A stretch of DNA of 64,000 nucleotides from Hanleya hanleyi (GCA_036873755.1 JAVTVY010016117.1:1-64000), one strand, 5' to 3'. Counted from the first letter of the stretch, positions 26,955 to 39,011 are shown. Notes: a model not told the origin generated them from the letters alone. Translations and numbers: made by a program.

Positions 26955-29068
26955 GTTCTTTCAATGTACAAGCCCCCCTGTTCTGGGCTTAGGCACCGTT
27001 TCCAATTATCGTTCGCGAATGAATCGTTTATTTCGTCAAATTTTCTCGAAGTCGCGATTTTCCAAGGCGCGAGGGAATGGTTTTTTTTCTTCAAAATAGA
27101 CGATTCATTCGCGATCGCTGTTCGAATGGGTTTTTTTCTGTTGGCAATCGTTTTTCAATCGAGAAAATTCTCGCGAATAAAAAGCGATATCGCGATTCAA
27201 TCGCTTTTTAATCGAGAAAATATAAACGATTGAAAAAAAAACGATTGAGGATTATAGCCGAAAGTAGTACGCCATTGGTTCAGCCTGACTGACCCGCATA
27301 CACGTTCGAGTTTCTAACACTTCAGTCAGACTATATAAAGTTCGATCATTTTTTCTTCTTCCTTTTCCATTCTTTGCCTAGTGTAAAACTATAGCGTGTT
27401 TCTGTACAGTTGGCGGTTATATAGATACGATGGGGATATTGAAAGAAATTGAAAAAAATATCTATATATATACATAGGAATAATGGTTATGCATATAATT
27501 ATAACTTCATATTTACATATATTTTGTACGGGACACAGGCCCAGATATGGTCAGATTGGGTCATTTGCACTTGCAATTTCGTCTATTATTTTGGGTATTT
27601 CTGTGTTTTAAAGCTGGTATTATTCCAGATTTCTTGTGTAGTATTTTTCGTGAACGTTTTTAGCATCTGTGCGAGCTGAAATTTTGAGTTGATTCATCAG
27701 ATTTTCGCTGTACGCGTGGTTTTTTGTCCTACGATCACCATTTTCCTTGTGTAGATAGATGGCGCTGTATTGAATAAACATTGTCATACGGGGCTTTTGA
27801 GTCTTCGCAAGCACTTAATTATTAATATATAGCGCCGGCTATTTGTAAAAATTTTCACAACTGGTTAATCGAGTAAGAGATGAAATTTTATAATATTCAG
27901 TTGGTTTTTGGCTTGAGCTTCCCTTTGGAATCATTCATAGTTCATTTATCAAAATATAAAATTAAAATAAAAAGTATTGTACATATGCGAATCCAACCGT
28001 TATATGCGATTCAATCAAAAAGATATGTATTTGATATAAATATGAAATCACTGCCGCGAATATTCGTATAATAAATAAAATTAACTTGATGGTGATTTTT
28101 TGAACTTATTCACATCTCAATAGTTTAAAAACTGTACCAAAACATGAATGGATACCCTTTCCTAATGTATGTTTTACTATAACAAAATATACATATTTAA
28201 TTACACTATTTTTCACCTTAATTAACCTAGAAATTCTCGGCTGGAGGGCTAAGCTGTTCTGGGTTATCGCCATGCGCCCATTCACACCTCTATCAACCCC
28301 TGTGCCGTAATCATTCTGATAATGCAATCAACGAACTCAAATCCACTTATGACCTGTACCCGGTATTTACAAAACAAGATATTGTGACTATCATCCTCAT
28401 TAATACATTGTCGACTCACACGATTATTGAATAAACATGTAATTTTGTCATTTACGCTTCGCCAGAGTAAATCTGAGCGCGAACGTCACAGGAAGCATGG
28501 TACAGGAATATGAAAAGATATTTCCAGCATACGCCCTACTTCGGCTTGTAGGAGACTATAGATCGTGAATCATATATATTATTCGGTTATCTTACGCATT
28601 TATACAGTATAGTATAGTAATATAGGTTTTTTCATCGACAAATCCGCAATCAACATTACATGTAGTTCCCAGTTCGCGGATAGAGCGGCGTACGACGGCA
28701 ACACGGCCTATGTGTCAAATATCACTCCGCCTCACGATTCTCTCGCGCCTTGAAAAAAACGATTCTCTCGCGATTGAAGATTCGCGATCAAGAACGGATC
28801 GCGCATGGGTAAACGATTCAAAAACGATATCGCGAGAGAATGGTTTTTTCCAGAAAAGGTTCAATCGTTTTTTCTCATTTTTTTTCTCGATATCCTCGCG
28901 ACTGATTCGCGATTGATCGTTTTTCAATCGAGAAAATTGAAGAAAACTCGCGACTGAAGAAAAAACGATTAATGGAAACGATCCCTTAAGTTCTTTCAAT
29001 GTTCAAGCCCCCCTGTTCTGGACTTAAGTTCTATCGATTTCAATGTACAAGCCCCCTGTTCTGGGCTT
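26935..29068 (+). terminator. Four AAGCCC/GGGCTT hairpins after the protease gene (split by a MITE)
   Basis: AAGCCC, a loop of 6 to 9 bases and GGGCTT occur at 26935-26952 (inside the protease end and stop), 26970-26990, 29005-29025 (one mismatch) and 29049-29068. Spacer sequence TTTCAATGTACAAGCCCC is shared, so the later hairpins are tandem copies of the last 30 or so bases of the protease gene. Element 2 has four uninterrupted copies at 45798-45917. By position they could end or process the right-half transcript; that is inference. Confidence 0.65.
26992..28985. mobile_element. Non-autonomous Harbinger-like MITE (2.0 kb) inside element 1
   Basis: The insertion is flanked by TTA at 26989-26991 and 28986-28988, the target length of PIF/Harbinger elements. 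Its imperfect ends read GGCACCGTTTCCAATTATCG and, inverted, GGGATCGTTTCCATTAATCG. Element 2 shows the empty site GGGCTTAAGTTC. About 250 bp at each end are dense in TCGCGA, CGATTGAATCG and GAGAAAATT motifs in both orientations; the centre is AT-rich. There is no transposase frame, so it must have been moved by an enzyme from elsewhere. Confidence 0.85.
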
Positions 29069-29109
29069 CAGTTTTCACGTGGTTGTTCTCACGTTGTTGT
29101 TGTTCACTG

Positions 29110-29115
29110 AATAAA
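29110..29115 (+). terminator. Poly(A) signal at the end of the element 1 gene block
   Basis: AATAAA follows the fourth hairpin and a GTTGTTGTTG tract. It is the first canonical signal after the protease gene outside the MITE. The corresponding place in element 2 reads GAAAAAAAAA and lacks the signal. Confidence 0.5.
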
Positions 29116-29291
29116 AAAATGAGATCTCACCCAAAAAAAACCCCCTGTCTTGCGTGTTTTCTTTATGAGCATAATGCATGAAAGCTATAACAGACATGTG
29201 GGGATTCGGTGAAACTGTCTTCGAACACCGTGGAGAAAGTAGCCCATCAGTGGCCTAGGATAATCCGAACTTCACCCGCGCAGGCGTGCGG

Positions 29292-30804
29292 CCGGATAAC
29301 CCGCGCGCGCGCTGCGGCCGGAATAACCCGCGCGCGCTGCGGGGCCGGGCCGGGTCCTACGTCGAAGGGGAACATTGGAACTTTTCTGTGTTCGAAGGTA
29401 GTTTTAGTGAAACTCGGAAGTAACGTCGGTGAACTTTTTCCAAAAATTTCACCGTTTCGCTCCGAGACCCTTCCCATCGTGTTCTAAATGACGAGACGAG
29501 AAAAACAAGACCCCACACCCCATATCACAATGAACGTGTGTGAATTTCGCAGATTGAACCTATATCCCCATAGCCAGTATGGAGCTATATGGGCTATATG
29601 GTACTTTTCCAAAAATTTCACCGTTTCGCTCCGGGCCCCTTCCCATCGTGTTCTAAGTGACGAGACATGAAAAACAAGACCAAACAACCCATATCACAAT
29701 GAACGTGTGTGAATTTCCCAGGTTGGACCAATACCCCTCACAGCCAGCCTATAGGCCTATATACAGACCTCGGTGACTTTTTCCAAAAATTTCACCGCTT
29801 CGCTCCGGGACCCCTCCCATCGTGTTTTTCTTGGTGAGACGAGAAAAACGAGACCCCACAACCCATAGTAAAGCCCACGAAAAAAAAATGACCATCCCCA
29901 TACCCCATACAGGCATTTTCCCTTATATTGTATAATACAGACCCCTATTGTAGGTGTAAAGTCCGAGTTCCGCTTTTTATATTTTCGGAAAAAAAATCCT
30001 AATTTTACATGCACCCACCCCATTGACTTGATAGGCAGGCCCCGATAAGCCCGGGGACCGATATCAGCCCTTTTGGCTAGAGGTGATGGAGGTTTTCCCC
30101 TATTTTATTGGTAAAGTCCGTCTTCCGCTTTTTATATTTTCGGGGGAAATCCTAATTTTACACGCACCCACCCCATTGACTTGATAGGTAGGTGCCAATA
30201 AGCCCGGGGACCGATATTAACCCTTTTGGCTAGGGTTGATAGGTGTTTTTCCCGATTTTAGGGGTAAAGTCCGTGTTCCGCTTTTTATATTTACGGGAAA
30301 AAAATCTAATTTTACACGCACCCACCCCATTGACTTGATAGGCAGGTCCCAATAAGCCCGGGGACCGATATTAGCCCTTTTGTCTAGGGTTGATAGGTGT
30401 TTTCCCCTATTTTATGGGTAAAGTCCGTGTTCCGCTTTTTATATTTTCGGGAAAAAATCCTAATTTTACATGCACCCACCCATGACTGGAATGCTTCACT
30501 TTGATACCTCACTCGACCCAATCGGACCGTGCAGCGTATTTGAAGTATGGGGACTACTTTTTCTCCGCGGAAGCTTTTTTCCGCGACCGCCAGACCGCAT
30601 CACCGCATCACCGCGAAAGAATACATGCCCAGGGGCCCTTTCCCGGAACTATAGTGACCCAGAGCGATCTCCCCTAGATTGGAACTCTTCTGTGTTGGAG
30701 GTAGTTTTTGGTGTCTTGAGCTGGTGGCGCCCCCTGGCGGAAAAAGGGGAACCAAGAGTTACCTCCCTGGAAAACGTGGCCCTTCCCGTCTTCTCTCTAC
30801 TACT
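29292..30804 (-). repeat. Element 1 right terminal inverted repeat
   Basis: Reverse complement of 15533-17007. It ends CTTCTCTCTACTACT and is followed by the ACCGGT target copy. It carries the same two subrepeat families in mirror order (about 29440-29850 and 30000-30480) and an extra segment of about 55 bp near 30735-30790. The inner edge lies in the GCGCGC-rich block. Confidence 0.92.
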
Positions 30805-30838
30805 ACCGGTGTGCCCAACGTGATACGCCGCACCAGCT
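30805..30838 (-). pseudogene. 5S rRNA-like sequence, 5-prime part, split by element 1
   Basis: On the minus strand this reads GTGCGGCGTATCACGTTGGG then CACACCGGT, matching the first 30 or so bases of animal 5S rRNA (the CCATACCACGTT region and CACCGGT). The remainder continues at 15532 after the inserted element, sharing the 6-bp duplication. Confidence 0.75.
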
Positions 30839-33800
30839 TGACAGTGCAGTCGAATATAATATGTAGAAAATCAACAAGATCGCTCAATTTTGGATGACAG
30901 GATAATACCTACATGTAATTTGAACGATAAGCCCAGGATTCACGCTCCGTCATTTTAGCTAGCAATGATAATTCTAAGCGATATGTTTATAAGGCCTGGT
31001 CGGCATCAGGCCTTACATAATGGTGTTCGGAATAAAAACTAGCGCCATATTAATAGATTTTTCAATATACTCTGGGCCGTTTCTTGCACCCAACGGTGAC
31101 ACAACTGATATGTTGGGGGAACATTTTTTCTTCCATATTTTTATCTAATTCCTCTTGAGTCTGTCAGGCTTGGGCGCTTTTGTGTGTACATGTACCGCAG
31201 CTTGGTGGGTGGATGGGGAGAGGTTTGAATCCTCTGGGTTTTTTTTGACAGAAATGCGCTGGTGTAACGATATAATGGTTATTATTTTCTGTGGGAATGT
31301 GGAAAGGGTTCTGAGTTGGGTTGCAGGGGCATTGGTATGGAAGTGGAAAAGGCGTGTATGTTCTCCATTAATTCCATAGCGGGTTTTTTTTCAAAACCTA
31401 TGTAAAATCTTTGCAATCGTATTGCATACCATGAACATTGAAATGAAATGGGCATTTGAACGCTGTAGGTGACATGATTCATTGCATGACGCAACCAGCA
31501 CGAAAGCTACACTACTGACTCCATGGTTCGCTGAAATACTGGTACAAAATACGTATTTATGTAACAAATGGACCACCACATGTGTATGTCGGATGTAATG
31601 CGTCCCACTGACCTTTGCATACAAACACATATATAGGTCATACGTAGGCTGTTAACGATGTGCCTTCGTGTATTTACAGTTACAATGAATGACCAGCCCT
31701 GGGACTTACTCTACAGTGATGTATAGAGAAATGTGCGGAGATAAAAATTTATCTTTGTGGCAATGCGATGCATTAGGATGTATAAACGATTTATCAACGC
31801 GTCGATTTATCAATTTATCAAGTGTTATGAGCGAGTAGTAAATCGCTCAAATTTCAGCTGATTAGTAAAACCTGCATACATGTTTAATAATATAGCGGTA
31901 CTCTAAGAATGCGAATAATGTCCCTAGTTATAGCTTACCTTATTTCTGTATTGCTGTTGCCCACTGAAATGACTCAAAGCAAACCCCTAATTGAAGAATA
32001 CATATGCAACTTAGCCACCGCCCGTCATTTGACCCATCATGAATGAAGTTCACATTAAATGGGTTCAATGTTAGTAGGTTATATGGAACACTTGACGTGC
32101 CTTCTTGATGTCTGGGGCGTAATATACGATGCACATCAAACATATTATGGGGGGTTATTTTCACCTTTCCTCGCTACTACCCTCCATCCCCACCCCTGCT
32201 ACCACCCCTCGACCATGTTCAGGAACCTTCTAACATATGATCTTGACCACTTATAGTAAATGATTGCATGGGGCCTATCCTGTTGTAGGCTCCATGGTGA
32301 TAGTTAGTGAAAATACGAAATACTTGTCTCCCTCAATTCACAAATGCGTATCAACAGAAGTATTTCTATTAATTTTATTCATACCAAGTTTAGACGAGGA
32401 TGACTAGACATAAACATGATAGGTGAGATCGCCAGCGCCACCTACATGTACTTACAACCATGTAAAAATGAAGGGAATTCCATATATATTCCAGAAAGTC
32501 TCCTAAACTGAAGTCAGCGGCGTCGAATATATCATCTTCGCTTACCCAAGTCCAACACTACACGTGTTGCCTTGGCTGAACGTAACACATTATCTGATCA
32601 GAATACAGGTCTGGTGATGTCATAGCTCTATGAATATTCCGTGGTCCATATTAGGAGAAGTGCAATGTATGACCTCTTTAAAATTCAAATTTGATGTTGG
32701 CAAGGTCTTATCTTGATTGGCTATATGACATCACGTGCGTTTCCCGGTCTGAACAGTTTACTCTATTCGTTAAGTCAAGGTAAATGACGGAACGTTAGTG
32801 TAGTATTTAAATTGAAAATGTGAAGATGCGAATATATGTACGTTGCTGAAATGAATGTATAAACTGTTCTCAAACTGGAGTCAATTACAATATGAAATTG
32901 CAAACTGACTGAGATGAAAATCACAAGCCCTTTCTCCTTGAAATTGAGGACGTGCGCTTAGATATATAAGTAAATATATATTCGTATCTGCGTGTAAAGA
33001 CAACAGAGAGAACTCGAACAGTCAGACATACAAAATACCTACATTTGCTTCCGTTCATTCGAGTTCAACGAAATAATTAAACAGTCGCACGTCTAATATA
33101 ATTTACGCCCTATATCTTCGGATGAACCAATACAGTAAAATGATAACAGATCGGACCGCCTAAACAAAACACCAAATATACCTTTGAAAATTCACGGTAT
33201 ATTAATGCGTGCATACTGTTTGCGTTTTTGGCTTGACTGCCGGCTACCACTTCCACCACCATGACTACCGTAGCACTCGTTTGCAATATGGAGTAACTAT
33301 ACTGACAATTGGTTTGTCACAGAATTTGAAGAAGACAGGTGAAATAATATATTCTGTGCTGATGTTAATCGAGAAATATCTGGCATCCGTATGCCTATAT
33401 TCTTTCATCTATATTTTCCTGTCAGATATCGTTGGAAAAACAAACACAAAATGAGGTGACGGCAAGGCCTAACAATTTTTAATCAGGTGACCGTTTTTTC
33501 CTGTGAATATTCATCCTTAATTCTCATACAACCTAAATGTTGGCAGTGATTTCAGACATTGTTATAACTCCTTTGGCCATTTTTTTTTCAGATTGCACAC
33601 CACCGAATGATCTCCTTACTATTTTTGTGGTAAATTGCCTTTGAACTTTAATGGAAAACTATATTTCCAATATTTCCCCGCGACTGCCTTCAAACATATA
33701 AAATACTGAGATGACATTATGTACCATTTTTCCGAGCCACAGCTGGAGAAATATCATAGAATCAACATCACAATATCGACGGCAGGTGGTGTGTAATAAT

Positions 33801-36179
33801 TTTTTTAGATGTATTTTTTATTCACAAGGTGACAAAGGAACTTCTAAATTATGAAGATCAACTATTGTAGAGAGATGAATAAAAAGTATTACACCGAACA
33901 ATTCACTTCTAGAATGAATATGGTTCAGTCATTGTAACCAGTCTTCTATTCTCCGTAATAACCCTCGGCACAAGAATCATTAAGTGGTGTGTAACCTACA
34001 CATGCTACTGTAGAGTTATTCCCCTTTACCATAAGATTATATATTATATGATATAATTATATTTTATTTGTTCCTGAACATGACTGCAATTATTAGTCGA
34101 AACATTGTATCTTCGAATATATATCAAAGTTCACTTGTTATCGTGGCAATAGGCCGCGTATTTGTGAAATGGATTGAATTAGCGAGTTGTTCTCAAATGG
34201 ACTCGGTAGCTCAGTTGGTAGAGCAGTGGGACGATATCCCCTAAGTCGTGAATTCGATTCCCTCCCGAGCCAGTATTTTCTGACAGGGTGTTTCACAATG
34301 TAAGAATATAATTATATTATAATTTATCTCTGAAGACGATTGCAAGTATATACCATGAGTTTTTCTACAGTTCATTCGATATTTCAGAATACGAAATGGT
34401 TAAATGTGTTGACAAATTCGTGAGAAGTTTGTCATGATTTCATTGGTTATAATTTACACAGTTTGGTGCTCAAGACTACTGCTGTGAGAAAAATTACGTT
34501 CCCATAATTGTTACTACATAATTTTTTTGACGTTGTATTCCGATTATTTATCCAACTTGATGATCGTACCGATCTCATCCGTAAAAGATTCTTCATGCAA
34601 AGAGTACAAACAGCACCACTAAAAATGTGGTGTTAAGGAATAAGGAATTCTAGAGGATCAGATATGGTTTGGTCATATTTGTCATTTGTCATATTCTATA
34701 TACCATAGCAATTGCGTGTTATTGTTGTGCAGGGCGACCTATTGTAGGAGATTGAGAGGTTTTTGTGGATTTACATCCCCCTACCCTCGGTTATGGAGAT
34801 GGTTCACCGTGTTGGTCATTTACCTGGTGTTCATGACTATGATTAAGTTGATGTTACCATAACGGTCAGATAAATTATGTACTTTAAGTTTGAAATCAAA
34901 ATATCCATAGTTGTTCAGTTCTCAATTAAGTATATATTGTCTGTGGTAACAATGTAACGTCAGGAATACATGTAGTGGTATCCATGGTAACGTATGGTGG
35001 ATTGTGTCTGCGGTCACATAGTAATAACTTAATTAGGGTTCATACTCCATGTAAGGAGCACGAGACAATGCATACAATAGCCAAGTCGGTGGACAACAAT
35101 ATGTCTAGATTTTTGCCTTTTCAGCGACAGAAAGACTCGGACAATAGCTTTCTACATGAAATATCTACCTTAATTAGTGGGTATAGTTGTTCACGTAGAT
35201 AACAGAATAAGAAATATATAAACAGTAGTGCTGTAACTTTAATGTTCATTCAACAGTTACAAAAACAAAAAATAATATTGAACTTTGGCAAGGTACTGCA
35301 TTATGGTAAATTTAATTAAATTAAAGCGATGAGTTATCAAACATGTCACAAACATGTCACACAAAGGTTGTCGCTTCGTTGTGAATCAGCAAAATAAAGG
35401 AATGACTTTATCTCACAATATGGATGGTTTGTCGAATTATTTTGGAACACTGCCTACATGAAACAAAACAATTCACTCAAATGAGGACCTATAATGGACA
35501 CCCACATGAAGCGGAATACTTCAATCACCGATATAGCAGTGTCAGGATACAGGGGTTATGTCATACTGTAAGGAGAATACAGAAGCTTTGTCATCCTGCA
35601 CGGATTAGCACAAGTCATATTTGATTCGTTTAATAGGAATTGTGACGTTATAGCAATGCAATTCGAAAACTATTCGTACAAGAGATAGATCTGTCATTGA
35701 TTAACCAATCGTTCCGCATTTTTTGCACTCTCCAATCTTTGCCGACGGCTGTGTACAGAATGTCGGATCCTGCTCGTGTATACGTTCACAAGTTAATCTT
35801 TGTATTTTACGGATGGATATCATGATTATCGTTTATCCAAACTCTTCAAATACTAGTGGTTAGGTGTTGCCGGCAGGAGTGGGAAAGGGTATTTCACACC
35901 CCTAAATATTTCTTACACCTTGAGTTAGGGGGCTGAAACTTATCACGCTATATCCGTGGGTGAAGCTCTACCAGAAAATGTACAAAAAGTCGAGATAACC
36001 GCTCTGATGATGTCATAGTCATCTTCAGAACAGGTTTTTTTGGTAGATTTTTCGGTCAGATTTTTTCATTTATGTGTTTTCTTTGCAAAAACTGCATGAT
36101 AAATTAGTAAATAATAGTCTGATGTGAAATGAAACAGATTATACTCAATTTTCCTCGAAGAAAAGCAGAAATTTTGAAT
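30839..36179. other. Spacer between the two Polinton elements
   Basis: AT-rich sequence without a supported protein gene. All open frames are short and lack motifs. The only recognised item is a tRNA-like sequence at 34199. The last 60 bp resemble 10750-10800 (CTGATRTGAAAT, GCAGAAAT), so element 2 sits in an old dispersed repeat. Confidence 0.5.
34199..34272 (+). tRNA. Degenerate tRNA or tRNA-derived SINE head
   Basis: The sequence has a clear A-box (TAGCTCAGTTGGTAGAGC), a weak B-box (AATTCGATTCC) and a near-matching acceptor stem (GACTCGG with CCGAGCC, one mismatch). The anticodon arm does not fold cleanly, and position 33 is not U. It is probably a pseudo-tRNA or SINE remnant. If forced, the anticodon would read GAT. 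Confidence 0.45.
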
Positions 36180-36185
36180 GACCCC
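36180..36185. other. Target-site duplication GACCCC, left (element 2)
   Basis: GACCCC precedes the AGTAGTAGTGTCCCG end here and follows the inverted end CGGGACACTACTACA at 48417-48422. The 6-bp length matches Polinton insertion. Confidence 0.88.
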
Positions 36186-38171
36186 AGTAGTAGTGTCCCG
36201 TGAAATCGACGCCCGTTTCACCCGGATGTAAAAATGACGTCACTTCCGATGGTAGCGCCATCTATACACTCTGGACGCAAGGGCGACAACTCGGACTAAT
36301 GAGGAGGTGTGCGCTTGGCCGCCATCTTGAATTTTGTGGAAAAGGAGATGTATTCCTCCGCGGTGATGCGGTTTGGCGGTCGCGGAAGAAAACTTCCGCG
36401 GAGAAAAAGTAGTCCCTAGACTTGAAATACGCTGCATGGTCCGATTGGGTAGAGTGAGGTATCAAAGTGAAGCATTCGTAAAGGAGCATCTGATGGGCTG
36501 GGTGTGGGGTTGAACTATCGGCATTCTGCGCATGCGCGGTGGCCAAAGGGTATGGAAATAGACGTTTTGGGATCTAGGGGGAGCCCCTAATGGGCCGATG
36601 GAGTCGTATGAGGTATCAATGTGAAGCCTATGTGAGGGGGCATCTGACTGGACTAGTGGCTCGAGCGTTGTCACCATTCTACGCATGCGCGGTGGCCAAA
36701 GGGTATGAAAATAGACGTTTTGGAGCTAGGGGAGTCCCTAATGGTCCAATGGGGTCATATGAGGTATCCATGTGAAACATTCATGAAGGGGCATCTGACT
36801 GGACTAGTGGCTCGGGCGTTGTCACCGTTCTGCGCATGCTCGGTGAACCAAGGGTATATAAATAGACGTTTTGGGATCTAGGGGAGCCCCTAATGGGCCG
36901 ATGGAGTTGTATGAGGTATCAATGTGAAGCCTATGTGAAGGGGCATCCAGTCATGGGTGGGTGCATGTATAAAATTTTTCCTGAAAAAAAACGGAACACG
37001 GACTTTATCGAAAAATCCGCGAAAATGCCTATATGGGGTATGGGGGGTATATAGGTCGCCAGGCTTAACGGGGCTTGCCTATCAATAGAGTTATCTCCCC
37101 CTAGTTCCAGGGTGGATGTATGTAAAAATTTTCCTGAAAAAATACGGAACACGGACTTTATCCTAAATTACGGGAAAATGCCTATATGGGGTATGGGGGG
37201 TATAGGACCATCCTGGGTAACCTACTTCTCGACATTTGCGGTATAGGTTGTGAGGTCTCGTTTTCTTGGTCTCGTCAAGACAAACATGATAGGAAGTGTC
37301 GCGGAGCGAATCGTTGAAATTTTTGGAAAAAGTTCAGGGAGACCCATATAGTCCCATACTAGGGGTATAGGACCATCCTGGGAAACCTACTTCTAGACAT
37401 TTGCGGTATGGTTGTTTGGATTTGTTTTCTTAGTCTCGTCAAGATAAACATGATAGGAAGTGTCCCGGCACGAAACGGTGAAATTTTTGAAAAAAGTCAC
37501 CGAGGCCTGGGTAGGCCCATAGGCCTATACTGCATGCCTATGGGTGTATAGGTCCATACGGGGTGGACGTGTTGGGATCTAGGTGGGCCACTAATGGTCC
37601 GATGGGGTCGAGAGAGGTATCCATGTGAAGCTCTCATGCAGGAGCACTTGACTACACTAATGGTTCGTCCGTTGTCAATAGTCTGCGCATGCGCAGCCTG
37701 GCCGTAGTATAGAAAGCAGGCATTTTTGGGGGTGTGTGTGTGGATGTGTTTGGGTTAGAGATGGGCTATTCACGGTTCGAATGGGTCGTGTGAGGCATCC
37801 ATGTGAAGCCTATGTGAGGGAGCATCTGATGGCGTGGATGTGGGGTAGAAATAGGGTCATTCTGCGCATGCGTGGTAGCCAAAGGGTATGGAAATAGACG
37901 TTTTTGTGGTCTAGGTGAGCTCCTCATGGGCCTATTGTGTCGAGTGAGGTATCCATGTGAATCCTAGGTAGAGGAGCATCCACCTGTACTAACATTCACA
38001 TGGATTGGTGGGTCTGCGCAAGTGTGTGACGTCACTTCCGGTTTGGGTGAATGCTCAAACACTACCTCCAACTTTCTCGGCACCGGCCCGGCTCCCCAGC
38101 GCGCGCGCGCGGGAGTGATCTGATGCCGCAGCGCGCGCGCGCGGGTTCTTCGGCAGTGCGTGGATGAATGT
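36186..38171 (+). repeat. Element 2 left terminal inverted repeat
   Basis: Reverse complement of 46420-48416. It begins AGTAGTAGTGTCCCG and ends in a GCGCGC-rich block near GCAGTGCGTGGATGAATGT. Inside are about three units of roughly 155 bp (36440-36960), each with GCATGCGCGGTGGCCAAAGG, TAGACGTTTTGG and GAGGTATCMATGTGAAGC. A second family follows around CGAAACGGTGAAATTTTTG. Confidence 0.92.
36235..36242 (+). promoter_or_regulatory. CRE-type TGACGTCA site near the left end of element 2
   Basis: The palindrome TGACGTCA occurs here, at 38027 and 38215 in the left part, and at 46559 and 48360 in the right terminus. NRF1-like GCGCATGCGC palindromes recur as well (for example 36528, 37684, 46718, 46884, 47877, 48028). 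Both are known animal promoter motifs (CREB/ATF and NRF1). The density suggests that the terminal repeats act in transcription. Confidence 0.5.
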
Positions 38172-38495
38172 AGGGAGAGGTTAAATCGACGCCTATTTCA
38201 CCCGGATGTAAAAATGACGTCACTTGCGGTTTGGGTGAATGGGGCGTGACCTTTGGACATGTCCAGACTTGTCTGACCGCCATTGTTGGAAAATGGCGGA
38301 TAATGGCGGATAATGGCGGAAGATGACCGCCATTGTGGGAAAATGGCAGATAATGGAGGATAATGGCGGTAGGTGACCGCCATTGTGGGAAACCCCCACA
38401 GACAGGTCAGTACATGCATTCCTATGATGTTCACGCATAATAAAAGGATTGATCTGTAATCTGTGTTGTTGTTGCTGCTCTCTTTTTTGGACTAA
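38172..38495. repeat. Element 2 internal rearranged region with ATGGCGG palindromes
   Basis: A second copy of the terminal sequence (AAATCGACGCC, then CACCCGGATGTAAAAATGAC) starts at 38185. It is followed by about three repeats in which CCGCCATTGT faces ATGGCGGATAATGGCGG and can fold into hairpins. This block replaces the sequence that in element 1 holds the CCAAT array and the first PC4-like gene. Confidence 0.7.
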
Positions 38496-38559
38496 CCCAT
38501 CAGAATAGTACGTATCACGGACTACACCCGACGTCTAGGCGCGCATGTGTGACATGGTC

Positions 38560-38566
38560 TATAAAA
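38560..38566 (+). promoter_or_regulatory. TATA box of the 108-aa gene, element 2
   Basis: TATAAAA is 53 bp before the ATG, the same distance as in element 1. Confidence 0.7.
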
Positions 38567-38612
38567 CACGTCTCTCTGGATCCTACACCTTCATTTCTAC
38601 GGTTGCAGAGCC

Positions 38613-38939
38613 ATGACGGAGATCCAGCCCTATGCGACTCGCATTTTACAGCATGCCGCCGTGGTTAATTCACTCACGGGTTACCGAGCAGTGGTCCGGT
38701 CCATGTTTGCAGATGGCGACGACAGCGTGGGGCGACACCAGATCCTGAACGAGTTCACAGAAGCGGTCCTCGACAGAGTGCACTCGATGGAGAGGTGTGC
38801 CATCATTCACCACTACTGGACTATGACAGCCATCCTTGATGCTCGGGCTATGGACCAGGAGCGCTCACGCCGGCACCAGCGACGGCTGGTTGGCCTAGTC
38901 ATGGTCTGTGCCCTATTGACCCTGGCGTTGTGGCATTGA
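38613..38939 (+). CDS. Tail-anchored small protein, element 2 copy (108 aa)
   Basis: Full-length homologue of 18477-18803, with the same length, the same basic patch (RSRRHQRR) and a C-terminal hydrophobic anchor (LVGLVMVCALLTLALWH). Differences are scattered substitutions without frame damage, and the anchor keeps its hydrophobic character. This is evidence that the frame is real. No family is recognised. Confidence 0.75.
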   Translation: MTEIQPYATRILQHAAVVNSLTGYRAVVRSMFADGDDSVGRHQILNEFTEAVLDRVHSMERCAIIHHYWTMTAILDARAMDQERSRRHQRRLVGLVMVCALLTLALWH

Positions 38940-39011
38940 CAGTGGGACCTGACAATAAAGACGAGGGTCAGACAGAGTGTGTGTCATTCACCGATCGTCA
39001 TTGGGTCGAGC

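Larger units (their letters stand above)
15533..30804 (+). mobile_element. Polinton/adintovirus-type element 1 (15.3 kb)
   Basis: The element has terminal inverted repeats of about 1.5 kb, a 6-bp duplication and a single rightward gene block: PC4-like genes, integrase, packaging ATPase, small basic protein, proline-rich protein, penton, X-like protein, major capsid protein and protease. This is the Polinton/Maverick/adintovirus set except that DNA polymerase B is absent. The longest frame inside is the 357-codon integrase, and the gene block has no gap large enough for a polymerase. Penton and major capsid are frameshifted, and a 2-kb MITE has landed between protease and right terminus. Integrase, ATPase, X-like protein and protease remain open. 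Element 2 has the same gene order. Confidence 0.93.
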
